Assembly (NCBI GenBank): GCA_938028465.1
Contig: CALJAA010000095.1
Span: 1-64,000, forward strand
Reading direction: 5' to 3'
DNA: 64,000 nucleotides
Source of the DNA: an uncultured Granulosicoccaceae bacterium
GTDB lineage: Bacteria > Pseudomonadota > Gammaproteobacteria > Granulosicoccales > Granulosicoccaceae
Shown here: in pieces, positions 50,379 to 60,326 of the stretch
Layout of the letters: each line of letters starts with the position of its first letter
How positions within the stretch are numbered: position 1 is the first letter of the stretch
Program-made: the position numbers and the translations under genes
Notes under the pieces: model-generated
The model's database searches: none
Seen by the model: only the letters and a program-made list of their open reading frames with translations
Told to the model about the DNA's origin: nothing

Positions 50379-51380
50379 ATGTCGTTAAAGAAAATTGCGT
50401 TAAGAATTTTGCCTGTTGTCGGGCTTGTTACTGCTTCACTACTAACACCAACTGTTGTTCTCGCAGAGGATTGCCCGCGTGGTGATCTAGATGAACGTTA
50501 TTGTGATGTCGATGGTGATCTTGTTGCTGATATACCAACAGATGAATCTAAATGGGTTGATCCCAATACATTAGTTTTCGCTTATACACCCGTTGAAGAT
50601 CCAGCGGTTTACAAAGCGGCGTGGGCAGATTTTTTAGATCACATGGAGGCCGTAACCGGTAAGAAGGTTCAGTTTTTCCCCGTTCAATCCAATGCTGCGC
50701 AAATCGAAGCGATGCGTTCTGGTCGATTACACATAGCAGGGTTTAACACCGGTTCAAATCCTCTTGCCGTTAACTGTGCTGGATTTCGATCATTTGTCAT
50801 TATGGGTCGTGAAGACGACACATTCGGTTATGAAATGGAAATCATTACTTATCCTGGCAGTGGCATAGAAAAGGTTGAAGATATCAAAGGCAAAACGCTA
50901 GCCTTTACGTCACCAACCTCTAACTCAGGTTTTAAAGCGCCTTCTGCGATATTAAAAGCTGAGTTCAGCATGTTGGCAGAAACAGACTTCGACCCTGTAT
51001 TTTCAGGCAAGCACGATAACTCTATTCTCGGTGTTGCAAATAAAGATTATCCCGCCGCATCTATAGCCAATTCAGTTAAGGCTCGCATGATAGCTAGAGA
51101 TGTTATTAAGGAAGAGGATGTAGTAACAATCTACAAATCACAAACTTTCCCAACCACAGGCTTTGGCGTTGCTCACAACCTTCATCCTGATCTACAAAAG
51201 AAAATTGAAGAATCGTTCTTTTCATTCAAATGGTACAACGAAGATGGTACTCCAACCTCTTTAAAGATCGAATTTGAAAAATCAAAAGAAGGCAAGTTCC
51301 TACCCATCACCTACCAATCACATTGGGATGTCATCAGAACGATTGATAAGGCGAACGGCGTCTCGTACAGCTGCGGTTAA
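50379..51380 (+). CDS. phnD: Phosphonate/phosphite ABC transporter substrate-binding protein
   Basis: FAYTPVEDPAVYKAAWADFLDHMEAVTGKKVQFFPVQSNAAQIEAMRSGRLHIAGFNTG. Confidence 0.9.
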   Translation: MSLKKIALRILPVVGLVTASLLTPTVVLAEDCPRGDLDERYCDVDGDLVADIPTDESKWVDPNTLVFAYTPVEDPAVYKAAWADFLDHMEAVTGKKVQFFPVQSNAAQIEAMRSGRLHIAGFNTGSNPLAVNCAGFRSFVIMGREDDTFGYEMEIITYPGSGIEKVEDIKGKTLAFTSPTSNSGFKAPSAILKAEFSMLAETDFDPVFSGKHDNSILGVANKDYPAASIANSVKARMIARDVIKEEDVVTIYKSQTFPTTGFGVAHNLHPDLQKKIEESFFSFKWYNEDGTPTSLKIEFEKSKEGKFLPITYQSHWDVIRTIDKANGVSYSCG

Positions 51381-51418
51381 ATAAACCGTCTAAGCTTGTA
51401 TCCCTCAAGATTGAACCG

Positions 51419-51449
51419 CAAAGCCTCTGGTATTGACCAGAGGCTTTTC
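51419..51449 (+). other. Intercistronic hairpin, terminator-like, between phnD and phnC
   Basis: AAAGCCTCTGG-TATTGA-CCAGAGGCTTTTC. Confidence 0.8.
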
Positions 51450-51465
51450 AGCGAGCGATAAGCCC

Positions 51466-52287
51466 ATGCTAAAAATAACGGCGCTGTCTAAGCGTTATAA
51501 AACTGGTGATGACGCACTAAAAGCGGTGAGTCTTGAAGTGCCCGATGGTCAGGTGCTTGGCTTGATTGGGCCTAGTGGTGCTGGCAAAAGTACCTTAATA
51601 CGATGTGTTAATCGATTGGTTGAACCCACCTCGGGCTCTATTGATTTAAACGGTGCTCAACTGCAAAAAATGGGTAGCCGTAAACTGCGTAAATCCAGAC
51701 GAAAGATCGGAATGATATTTCAAGAGTACGCCTTGGTCGAGCGTTTATCAGTAATGGAAAACGTACTGTCAGGCAGGCTGGGGTACGTTGGTTTTTGGAA
51801 AAGCTTATTCCGAAAATTTCCACAATCAGATATTGATGAAGCATTTCGATTGTTAGAACGAGTCGGACTTGATCATATGGTTAACAAGCGAGCTGATGAG
51901 TTGTCGGGGGGGCAGCGTCAGCGTGTTGGGATAGCGCGAGCACTGATTCAAAACCCAGAGCTACTCCTAGTGGATGAACCCACAGCATCACTTGACCCAA
52001 AAACGTCACGGCAAATTATGCGTTTAATTTGCGAGCTATGTGAAGAGCGCGGTTTGTCAGCGATTATTAATATTCACGACGTTGCCTTGGCTAAATTGTT
52101 TGTGCAACGCATTGTCGGGTTGCAAGCCGGTGAAGTGGTGTTTGATGGCGCCCCAGAAAGCCTTGACTCAAGCGTGCTAACTCAGATCTACGGCGAAGAG
52201 GATTGGGAGGCGACGAGTAAAGATAAAGCCAGTGAAAACGAAGAAGCTGATCCAGACGATGTAAACGTTGAGCCATCTAATGTCTGA
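51466..52287 (+). CDS. phnC: Phosphonate ABC transporter ATP-binding protein
   Basis: [60 protein letters not shown] 51466 preferred because ORF start 51433 lies in the hairpin. Confidence 0.92.
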   Translation: MLKITALSKRYKTGDDALKAVSLEVPDGQVLGLIGPSGAGKSTLIRCVNRLVEPTSGSIDLNGAQLQKMGSRKLRKSRRKIGMIFQEYALVERLSVMENVLSGRLGYVGFWKSLFRKFPQSDIDEAFRLLERVGLDHMVNKRADELSGGQRQRVGIARALIQNPELLLVDEPTASLDPKTSRQIMRLICELCEERGLSAIINIHDVALAKLFVQRIVGLQAGEVVFDGAPESLDSSVLTQIYGEEDWEATSKDKASENEEADPDDVNVEPSNV

Positions 52288-53092
52288 AGCAGTAGCGCAA
52301 TCGGGCGGTAGAACTTGGCGTAAACCACCCGCCATCGAGCGTCCGTGGTTGCGTTACGGATTGTTGGTATTCACGCTGATTTATCTGTATTTTGCTGTCG
52401 GCTCTTACGATGTCAATTGGGCTCGAGTGGCTGAAGGGATGGAACGCGGTTGGAAGTTTATCAAAGCATTTGCTAATCCGGATTTTGTCTCAAGGCGCAG
52501 TGATTTTATTGAAGGCATGACCGAAAGCATCATCATGACCGTCACATCTACCGTTGTCGGTATTATGATTTCCATACCGGTTGCGCTGGGTGCTGCCAGC
52601 AACTTAGCGCCGCTGCCCATCTATCTTTTCTGCCGAACGATTATTGCCATCTCAAGAGCGTTGCACGAAATTATCGTTGCCATATTGATGGTGGCTATAT
52701 TCGGCTTTGGTCCGCTGGCTGGCTTTATTACCTTATCGTTCGCCACCATTGGCTTTTTGGCAAAACTGTTAGCTGAAGATATAGAGGCCATGGATAAGAG
52801 CCAAGCGGAAGCTGTTAAGGCTACCGGTGCCAGTTGGCTTCAATGGATTAACTACGCAGTGCAGCCGCAAGTTATGCCACGTTTGATTGGCTTGTCGATG
52901 TATCGCTTAGATATTAATTTTCGTGAGTCAGCGGTGCTAGGCTTAGTGGGTGCCGGTGGCATCGGTGCAACGTTAAACACTGCCTTTGATCGGTATGAGT
53001 TTGATACGGCTGCAGCCATCATCATCACGATAATTGCCATCGTGATGATCCTTGAATACAGCTCCAGCATTATTCGTCGGTGGGTTCAATGA
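52268..53092 (+). CDS. phnE: Phosphonate ABC transporter permease
   Basis: PhnE pattern ([50 protein letters not shown]). Confidence 0.9.
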   Translation: MSHLMSEAVAQSGGRTWRKPPAIERPWLRYGLLVFTLIYLYFAVGSYDVNWARVAEGMERGWKFIKAFANPDFVSRRSDFIEGMTESIIMTVTSTVVGIMISIPVALGAASNLAPLPIYLFCRTIIAISRALHEIIVAILMVAIFGFGPLAGFITLSFATIGFLAKLLAEDIEAMDKSQAEAVKATGASWLQWINYAVQPQVMPRLIGLSMYRLDINFRESAVLGLVGAGGIGATLNTAFDRYEFDTAAAIIITIIAIVMILEYSSSIIRRWVQ

Positions 53093-53910
53093 TGTCCTCA
53101 AATGCAGCTACATCAGATAAACCGGTATGGCAACATCGCACTACTGGCAAGCAGCTGGCCATTTGGTTTGCCTGGTTAGTGTTTGTGGCGGTTTTTGTTG
53201 CGTGTTGGATGTTTATATCCAATCGAACCGAATGGTATTTTGTATACGATGCACCACGAATCGCTGCCGATATATGGGGTAGGGCCACGCCCCCTCGCTG
53301 GCCTTATCTCGATAAAATATGGAAGCCTCTATGGGACACCCTTAACGTTGCTACGATTGGTACTGCCTTGTCACTAGTGTTTGCTGTGCCCATTGCCTTC
53401 TTAGCAGCCCGTAACACCACCCCTAGTGCAACTTTAATTCGGCCAATTGCACTGCTATTCATTGTTACTTCACGTTCCATCAACTCGTTAATCTGGGCGT
53501 TGCTGTTGGTTGCCATTATCGGCCCCGGGATTCTTGCTGGCACCATCGCCATTGCTTTACGATCGATTGGCTTCGTTGCCAAGTTATTGTACGAAGCCAT
53601 TGAAGAAATAAACCTAGATCAGGTCGAGGCCATCACGGCAACCGGCGCAAGCCGATGGCAAATTATGAGCTATGGCATTGTGCCGCAAATCATGCCAGCA
53701 TTTGCAGGCATCACTGTATTTCGATGGGATATCAATATTCGAGAATCTACCGTGTTGGGTTTGGTGGGTGCAGGTGGTATTGGTTTGCAGTTGCAAGGCT
53801 CGTTAAACACACTGGCGTGGCCGCAGGTGTCACTTATCTTGTTGGTTATCTTTATCGCCGTTGTCATTAGTGAATGGATATCCGCTATGGTAAGGCGTGC
53901 GATTATTTAA
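53080..53910 (+). CDS. phnE: Phosphonate ABC transporter permease (second)
   Basis: [46 protein letters not shown]. Confidence 0.9.
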   Translation: MGSMMSSNAATSDKPVWQHRTTGKQLAIWFAWLVFVAVFVACWMFISNRTEWYFVYDAPRIAADIWGRATPPRWPYLDKIWKPLWDTLNVATIGTALSLVFAVPIAFLAARNTTPSATLIRPIALLFIVTSRSINSLIWALLLVAIIGPGILAGTIAIALRSIGFVAKLLYEAIEEINLDQVEAITATGASRWQIMSYGIVPQIMPAFAGITVFRWDINIRESTVLGLVGAGGIGLQLQGSLNTLAWPQVSLILLVIFIAVVISEWISAMVRRAII

Positions 53911-53939
53911 ATTGTCGCTTTAGCAATTGAAACCACGCC

Positions 53940-54683
53940 ATGACTTTTTCCATTGTCATTCCTGCTTGGAATGAATCAGATAGTATCGAGGCAACGCTAG
54001 AGGCAGCAAAAACCGCAGTAGCGGGTCAAGCAATCGACGGCGACATTATTGTTGTTGATAATAATTCTACGGATAACACAGCAGAGCTTGCTATCAAAGC
54101 GGGCGCAAGGGTTGTGTTTGAGCCAATCAACCAAATTGCCCGCGCCCGTAATGCTGGAGCAAGCGCGTCAGAGGCTAAATGGTTGGTGTTCCTTGATGCT
54201 GATACTACACTCACCGCAGAGTTGCTGGCTGCTGCTTTAAAAGAGCTTTCTAGTGGTGATGTGATCGGAGGCGGCTCGACGGTAGCCTTGGATCGCGAAG
54301 TGAGTGTTCTACCCAATCTGACGCTTCGGTTCTGGAACTGGTGGTCGGTTAAATCTTCTACCGCTGCGGGTTGTTTTATCTACTGCACCAAAGAGGCGTT
54401 TGAAGCGGTAGGGGGTTTTGATGAAAAATACTACGCTGCTGAAGAGTTACATTTATCCAAACGAATGAGAAAACTCGCAAACAAACGCAATCAGCGTTTT
54501 GTCATTCTAACCATTGCACCGATTGTATCGTCAGCTAGAAAGGTTGATTGGTATTCCCCTTGGCAGTTTTTTAAGCAGGTTATACTGCTGCTCCTTCCTG
54601 GTACTACGCGTTCAAGAGTCATGTGCTACTTATGGTACGACCGCAGTACGGTGCGGAAGGGTGACGATACTGGGGGAGATTAG
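53940..54683 (+). CDS. Family 2 glycosyltransferase
   Basis: FSIVIPAWNESDSIEATLEAA; IIVVDNNSTDNT; VFLDADTTLT; 29 bp after phnE. Confidence 0.88.
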   Translation: MTFSIVIPAWNESDSIEATLEAAKTAVAGQAIDGDIIVVDNNSTDNTAELAIKAGARVVFEPINQIARARNAGASASEAKWLVFLDADTTLTAELLAAALKELSSGDVIGGGSTVALDREVSVLPNLTLRFWNWWSVKSSTAAGCFIYCTKEAFEAVGGFDEKYYAAEELHLSKRMRKLANKRNQRFVILTIAPIVSSARKVDWYSPWQFFKQVILLLLPGTTRSRVMCYLWYDRSTVRKGDDTGGD

Positions 54684-54698
54684 TTGTTTAATTTAAGC

Positions 54699-54763
54699 GT
54701 CATCCTCGCGTAGCTTGTCATCCCCGCGTAGGCGGGGATGACAAGCTATAAAGGGATGACAAC
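54699..54763. repeat. REP-like palindrome, copy 4 with degenerate extensions
   Basis: CGTCATCCTCGCGTAGCTTGTCATCCCCGCGTAGGCGGGGATGACAAGC...GGGATGACAACC. Confidence 0.8.
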
Positions 54764-54793
54764 CTAAAGGACGACAACGCGTAACGTCAGCTA

Positions 54794-55681
54794 TCAATAA
54801 GGAGGGTAGGGGTCAGGCTCTGGTTCAAGCTGGCCATCGTCGCCTTTCATTCGTTCGCGCTTATCCATCTCTTCTTTAAACGCTTCTTCAATCTGTTGTA
54901 GCACCGAACCGACATCTGCTAGGCTTTCGTCGCGCTTAAATTTGCCGGTGAGCTTCATATCTGGATGTAAGTCACCTGCTTCAAACAATGACCATAACTC
55001 TTCTGCATACCGCGTTTCGGCAAGTTCTGGCGCGTACTGCGAATAGTAACGTGTCATGTTCCCAACATCGCGTGCAAGCATCGTCGGGGCGTTGTTATTA
55101 CCTGCCGCATTGACCGCTTGGGGTAGGTCGATAATGACGGGGCCATCTTCAGCTTGGAGAACATTGAATTCTGATAGGTCACCGTGTATCAGGCCAACAC
55201 AGAGCATGCGCAATACATAGTGCATCATGGTGGTGTGATCTTCTACGGCGCGTTCAACGGGTATCAGAATATCGTTTAAACGTGGTGCAACTTCACCTTC
55301 GCCGTCGGTGATGAGCTCCATCAGTAGAACACCGTCAAAACAACCGTAGGCTTCAGGTACTCTAACTCCGGCATCACGCAACTTAAACAGCGCATCTGCC
55401 TCAGCGGTTTGCCATACCTTTTCTTGTTCATCACGCCCAAAACGTGACCCCTTTTCCATGGCGCGTTGGCGGCGACTATTGCGCACCTTACGGCCTTCTT
55501 GGTATTGGGCCGCTTTTTTGAAACTACGGACAGCAACATCCTTATACACTTTGGCGCAGCGTATATCTTCGCCACAGCGCACCAGGTATACAGTCGCTTC
55601 TTTACCGCTCATTAACGGTCGCAGAACCTCATCAACCAGGCCGTCTTGAACGAGTGGCTCTATTCTTTTGGGAGTTTTCAC
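54794..55681 (-). CDS. RIO-type serine protein kinase (PA4780/YegI-like)
   Basis: LMSGKEATVYLVRCGEDIRCAKVYK; LIHGDLSEFNVL; PVIIDLPQAV. Confidence 0.9.
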   Translation of the reverse strand: MKTPKRIEPLVQDGLVDEVLRPLMSGKEATVYLVRCGEDIRCAKVYKDVAVRSFKKAAQYQEGRKVRNSRRQRAMEKGSRFGRDEQEKVWQTAEADALFKLRDAGVRVPEAYGCFDGVLLMELITDGEGEVAPRLNDILIPVERAVEDHTTMMHYVLRMLCVGLIHGDLSEFNVLQAEDGPVIIDLPQAVNAAGNNNAPTMLARDVGNMTRYYSQYAPELAETRYAEELWSLFEAGDLHPDMKLTGKFKRDESLADVGSVLQQIEEAFKEEMDKRERMKGDDGQLEPEPDPYPPY

Positions 55682-55752
55682 GGTTTTGTGTCAATACAGC
55701 GCAGAGTGGAGGCTGACGGCTGCGCTTTGTCCTTCAGCCATAGTGATTGAGG

Positions 55753-56457
55753 TTAGTTTACAACACTCTGGCGGTTACGGTTTCTAAAAAAAGTGGCAGG
55801 GCTTACAGCATTGGTTACGTCGCTCGTCCTTGGGTGCACAAATTCTAAGCTTTGGGCGTGAAGCATTAGGCGGTCAGCCAACCCAAAGCTCTCATCATCA
55901 CCATATAAATCACAGCCTAAAATTGGGTGCCCAATCGCTTGAGCATGAATCCTCAATTGATGAGTACGCCCCGTTGCAGGTGTAAAGCTCACAACACTCC
56001 GAGTTGGTGAACTTAATCGTTCGTCAACAATGTAATGTGTAAGAGCAGGCTTTCCTGATTCCGAGCAAATTTTTAAACGCGGGAAGATGGCATTATCTTT
56101 AGCAATCGGATAGTCAATCGCGCCTGCATCGTTTGCAAGATGGCCGCGCAACACCGCTTTATAGTGTTTCACTACGGTACGTTGCTGAAACTGCTTAGTC
56201 AGATGCCCATTAGCTGCCTTGTTGAGCGCAACTATCATGATGCCTGAAGTGCCGTAATCTAAGCGATGCACAAGAGTCGCAGTAGGAAAATCCTGAACTA
56301 GGCGAAAATGAACGGAATCTTTATTGAGGGGGTTCTTGCCTGATAAACTAAGTAGCTTGCTGGGCTTGTTGATTATCAATATACAATCATCTTGATATAG
56401 TAACTCGAGTTCATCCAAACAAGGTGGCGCTATAAACGTGTCTACTATGTCTTTCAC
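55753..56457 (-). CDS. RluA-family pseudouridine synthase
   Basis: LIINKPSKLLSLSGKN; LVHRLDYGTSGIMIVALNKAAN; TGRTHQLRIHAQAIGHPILGCDLYG. Confidence 0.92.
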   Translation of the reverse strand: MKDIVDTFIAPPCLDELELLYQDDCILIINKPSKLLSLSGKNPLNKDSVHFRLVQDFPTATLVHRLDYGTSGIMIVALNKAANGHLTKQFQQRTVVKHYKAVLRGHLANDAGAIDYPIAKDNAIFPRLKICSESGKPALTHYIVDERLSSPTRSVVSFTPATGRTHQLRIHAQAIGHPILGCDLYGDDESFGLADRLMLHAQSLEFVHPRTSDVTNAVSPATFFRNRNRQSVVN

Positions 56458-56550
56458 TCGTGTTGGCTTATCTTGGATAGCGATGCGATTAGATGCACCT
56501 GATCATAGCCGATATTATTGCGGTAAGTAGGCAATGGAAGCGCCGATAGC

Positions 56551-57774
56551 TTATCGTTCACCCAGCGTTAATGAGTAAATATCTCCTAAGGTATCTCCCG
56601 TTATCGTACTGGTACTAGCGCCGCTACCCCATACTACGCAACTTGTTGGTGGTGTCGCGATTGGCTCTTTCATGTTAACGGCGTTATTTGCTATACCCGC
56701 TCTGAAGTGAAGGGTTGCAGGGAGTAAGCCGCCAGCACAATCTGCTGCAGTAATTTGCTCATGGTAAAACAGGACAACGTTCGGCCTAGTCCAAACAGTA
56801 TTCGCGGGTATAAGCAATGTGCCGAGTTGTGTTACTGCTTGCGTTTCTGTATCCAGTACAGAAACGCCTAGCTGGGTGCTATCAGTACTATCTTCTTCGA
56901 ATGCCAATTCATACCAGTGATCTTCTTGCCAGTCAAACGGCAGAGAGCAACGCCTGTTTGAACAATTAGAGTCGGTTCCTGTCGCTGGTATTAACGTTAC
57001 GTTACTCTCTACGTTGTTGTTAAAAAATCGGGCAAATCGACCGAAGCTCGGATCATCTAGCAAGTCGATGGAAATACTTATAGCCGTATTCACATCAATA
57101 AGCGATATACGGTATGCCGCTCGACGGTTTGGGTTAGTGGTTTGTACGTTTATTGGTTGGGAAAAACGTGTGACTCGGCCACTCAATGCCGTACTCTCGA
57201 ACAGGTTATAGTTTTGCTGTACTACCGGTGTTAGTGTTTGGCTTGGAGTTTTAGGTGCGACTATATCAGCAGGAGCGACGACGTTGACAGGTGCACTCTC
57301 TAGTAAACAAATCGGCCCATCGGCTCGCCCTGGATCTGTACCGTTAATGACCTCGTCCAAATTTGAAACACGATCACAATCGTAATCAAAACCGCTACCT
57401 TCAGACACACTAGTCAAAAGTGGAGTCGCGACTTCTTCCGAATTTCGACTGAACAATGTGCCTTCTTGCATCATCAGAAGAATATCGTCGTTAGCAAACC
57501 ATTCAATTTTTATCGGGTATTCTCTTGCTGCTTCGATATTGAGATAGATTATCCAGTTGTTATCGGGGTAGTTCCGCCCAAAGTACGATGTGGTAGTGCC
57601 GTCAACTGTGACAACGGCTGTCAGCTCGCTCATCGGTATCGCGCGCAGCGTTGCCGGTGTTGAGGTGGTACTCACAGTGGACGTAGGAATGCCATTGCCG
57701 CCATTGTTACAAGCGGAGAGTAATATCAAGCAACAACTTAGAAGCAAGGCTGATTTAGTGGTTAAGGTCTTCAC
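56551..57774 (-). CDS. Hypothetical lipoprotein
   Basis: Lipobox LLSAC; DYDCDRVSNLDEVINGTDPGRADG resembles a calcium-binding thrombospondin type-3 repeat. Confidence 0.65.
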   Translation of the reverse strand: MKTLTTKSALLLSCCLILLSACNNGGNGIPTSTVSTTSTPATLRAIPMSELTAVVTVDGTTTSYFGRNYPDNNWIIYLNIEAAREYPIKIEWFANDDILLMMQEGTLFSRNSEEVATPLLTSVSEGSGFDYDCDRVSNLDEVINGTDPGRADGPICLLESAPVNVVAPADIVAPKTPSQTLTPVVQQNYNLFESTALSGRVTRFSQPINVQTTNPNRRAAYRISLIDVNTAISISIDLLDDPSFGRFARFFNNNVESNVTLIPATGTDSNCSNRRCSLPFDWQEDHWYELAFEEDSTDSTQLGVSVLDTETQAVTQLGTLLIPANTVWTRPNVVLFYHEQITAADCAGGLLPATLHFRAGIANNAVNMKEPIATPPTSCVVWGSGASTSTITGDTLGDIYSLTLGER

Positions 57775-57781
57775 GATAAAT

Positions 57782-58750
57782 CTATTGCCCTGGAGGAGTT
57801 AGCGAAACGCCGATTCGATTGGGTTCATTACCGCTATCGCCTCCATTGGCAGCTGCAATAGCAATAAGTGCGATCGCGACGCCACCGGCGATTTTCCAAT
57901 AATTTCTAGTTGGTTTAACGTTGATTTTGTCGATAGGATTTAAGGCTGAAGCCTGCGAGCTCACTTGCGATAACCTGCTTGTTTGACATTCTACAAAACA
58001 CCATTTACTAAAAATACGATCCTCAGAGACGGGCTGCTGCGTAGTATTGGTTAGCTTAAAAACGTGAGTCGATACTAACTCGTGCATTGCTTTAATACCA
58101 AGGCCCGGCTGCGTTGCCATGACCTCTAATAACTGGCTTGTATAGCTACTGTTTCTTCTGTTTAGATCGTCTGAGCTCCACACGCCAGTACTGGCGGCAT
58201 AACCGATAAAAGTGCCTTCCGGTATATCCCTTATTTTTTGAAGCCCACTATGAACGCCCAAAAAGCTGCTACTTAGCGGGTTGTTGCGGTTGGCATCCAG
58301 TAGCAATACGTTGGTACCATTTGGATTGTATGATTTGAGAATTTCAACAATGCTGCGCAAGCTGACTGTTCGATCCCTTAAGTCAGATTGAAATTTTAGG
58401 TTGTTATTAATAGGGAGTAAAAAGCTATCTCTATCATTGGATAAACCGTAGCCAGAATAATACAAAACAGCATCAGCGCCTGAAGGTAAAGATTGAGCAA
58501 ATTCATCTATAGCTGTTTCAATCGATTCGCGATTTAAGTCTAGCAATGGGCCATTAGTAAATAACCGGTAGCCCATGCTCTTAAGCTGAATGGCCATATC
58601 AGTGGCGTCAGTAGTAGTAACTTGCAAGGCAAAAGGTTTGTAATCGCTATTCCCGATCACGATTGCATGGCGTTCTGCTGCATGCGTGATCATGGGTATT
58701 GCCTGTAGCAGTACCACAAAGAATAGCCTTAAAAAGTGGCGCGAAGTCAT
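57782..58750 (-). CDS. Caspase-fold (peptidase C14-like) protein, likely inactive
   Basis: HAIVIGNSDYKPFALQVTTTDATDMAIQLKSMGY; YYSGYGLSNDRDSFLLP; LLLDANRNNPLSS; C-terminal TM. Confidence 0.82.
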   Translation of the reverse strand: MTSRHFLRLFFVVLLQAIPMITHAAERHAIVIGNSDYKPFALQVTTTDATDMAIQLKSMGYRLFTNGPLLDLNRESIETAIDEFAQSLPSGADAVLYYSGYGLSNDRDSFLLPINNNLKFQSDLRDRTVSLRSIVEILKSYNPNGTNVLLLDANRNNPLSSSFLGVHSGLQKIRDIPEGTFIGYAASTGVWSSDDLNRRNSSYTSQLLEVMATQPGLGIKAMHELVSTHVFKLTNTTQQPVSEDRIFSKWCFVECQTSRLSQVSSQASALNPIDKINVKPTRNYWKIAGGVAIALIAIAAANGGDSGNEPNRIGVSLTPPGQ

Positions 58751-58897
58751 AGTTCAGTACTAGTTTACGAGTCTCGATACCTCCAATTATCCGTCGTCTG
58801 TAGCCTGAGTTCTGAGCCGTAGTTCTCTTATGGCCTAGGTGTTATCGCGGGTGCAGCACATAAACCATGCGCATCCATTGCTTCACTAATGGGGTGT

Positions 58898-59371
58898 TTA
58901 GTCGGCGTTAATGCCCAGTAATTCAACATCGAATATCAATGTGGAGCCAGGTTTGATTTTGCCAGCAGAGCGATTGCCGTACCCCAATTTGCTGGGTATG
59001 ACTAATTGAGTCTTTTCGCCTTCCACCATTAATTGCAAGCCTTCAGTCCAGCCGGGTATCACTTGGTTTAAGCCAAATGAAATCGGTTCGCCACGGTCAA
59101 CTGAACTATCAAACACAGTACCGTCGATCAACATACCGTGGTAGTGCACTTTTACGCGATCAGTTGCGGTGGGGTGGATCGTGCCCGTGCCTGCTTGTAG
59201 CACTTTGTACTGCAGCCCAGACGCGGTGCTTTGTACGCCAGCTGCTTTGCTGTTTTCGTCCATAAAGGCTTGACCTAATTCGATGTTGCTCTTTGCTTTG
59301 CCACCGTTAACAAACTTCAGCACCACAAACAAGATGGCCATGAAGGCGATAAAGACTAGAACGAATTTCAT
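58898..59371 (-). CDS. FKBP-type peptidyl-prolyl isomerase, membrane-anchored
   Basis: [43 protein letters not shown]. Confidence 0.93.
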   Translation of the reverse strand: MKFVLVFIAFMAILFVVLKFVNGGKAKSNIELGQAFMDENSKAAGVQSTASGLQYKVLQAGTGTIHPTATDRVKVHYHGMLIDGTVFDSSVDRGEPISFGLNQVIPGWTEGLQLMVEGEKTQLVIPSKLGYGNRSAGKIKPGSTLIFDVELLGINAD

Positions 59372-59466
59372 AAGCTGCTCGGTTGATAGTAATCTTGGTG
59401 CCTAGATTAGCAATTTAATTGGCTTGAAAGCGTTATTCAATGAGTTTATTCGCTTAGAATCGCTCA

Positions 59467-60144
59467 ATGAAAAATCAAGTTCTGTTGGGTGAGGCCACCA
59501 TTCCAGGTGGCGATCGGGTGTTAAAGCTCTACCAAGGCAAAGATGATTGCAATATTGTGATTTCTGGCCGTGGCGAGCTGATGTCCACTCGTAAGCACGC
59601 TTCTGAAAGCGCTCTAGGTACCTTGGCTTGCGAATTACTTAAAAGCGCCGATGCTGCCTCCGTATTAATCGGCGGGCTTGGGATGGGGTTTACGCTCGAA
59701 GCAGTGTTGGCTGCAACTGGTAAACAGGCGCGTGTTGTTGTGGCAGAGTTGGTGCCTGAAGTGATCGAGTGGAATAAAGGCCCATTGGGTAGCTACTCAA
59801 ACTACCCGTTGTCCGATGCTCGTACAGAGGTTTATCCAGGCGACGTAAGCGACCTACTGCGTGATGAAGGTAAGCGCTACGATGTTATTGCGCTGGATGT
59901 AGATAACGGCCCGGAAGCGTTGAGCACCAGCGGTAACGACTGGTTGTATTCGCGCAACGGTGTGAATACTGCCCGCGAAAGCTTGAACAAAGGTGGCGTA
60001 CTGGCGTATTGGTCCGCCACGGCTGATCCGCAATTTACCAAATTGCTGCGCGATTGTGATTTGCACGTATCCGAAAAATCCGTGTACGCGCATGGTAATA
60101 AGGGAACTAAACACACCATTTGGCTTGCCAGAGCCCAAAGGTGA
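59467..60144 (+). CDS. Spermidine synthase-like methyltransferase-fold protein
   Basis: SVLIGGLGMGFTLEAVLA; VVVAELVPEVIEWNKGPLG; DVIALDVDNGPEAL. Confidence 0.82.
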   Translation: MKNQVLLGEATIPGGDRVLKLYQGKDDCNIVISGRGELMSTRKHASESALGTLACELLKSADAASVLIGGLGMGFTLEAVLAATGKQARVVVAELVPEVIEWNKGPLGSYSNYPLSDARTEVYPGDVSDLLRDEGKRYDVIALDVDNGPEALSTSGNDWLYSRNGVNTARESLNKGGVLAYWSATADPQFTKLLRDCDLHVSEKSVYAHGNKGTKHTIWLARAQR

Positions 60145-60326
60145 TAAGCGTCGCCTGCTTCGATCGGATTAGCTCAGAGCCCCATGAGCTACCTCTGAGC
60201 TAGTAGCACATCTGGTTTCATTGGCCCTTACCCAAACCATACAGATTGTTAAAGCGCAATATTTGAACTCCATAGCGAAAAACGTTTCTCAGTTTCCATG
60301 CAATCTATTTTTGCAGTCACTAATAA

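Noticed and set aside
53920-53940. CAATTGAAAC before the glycosyltransferase as a sixth island site
   Set aside because: No TAACA, second TGAAAC or GATACT at the conserved spacing; adjacent to the start codon
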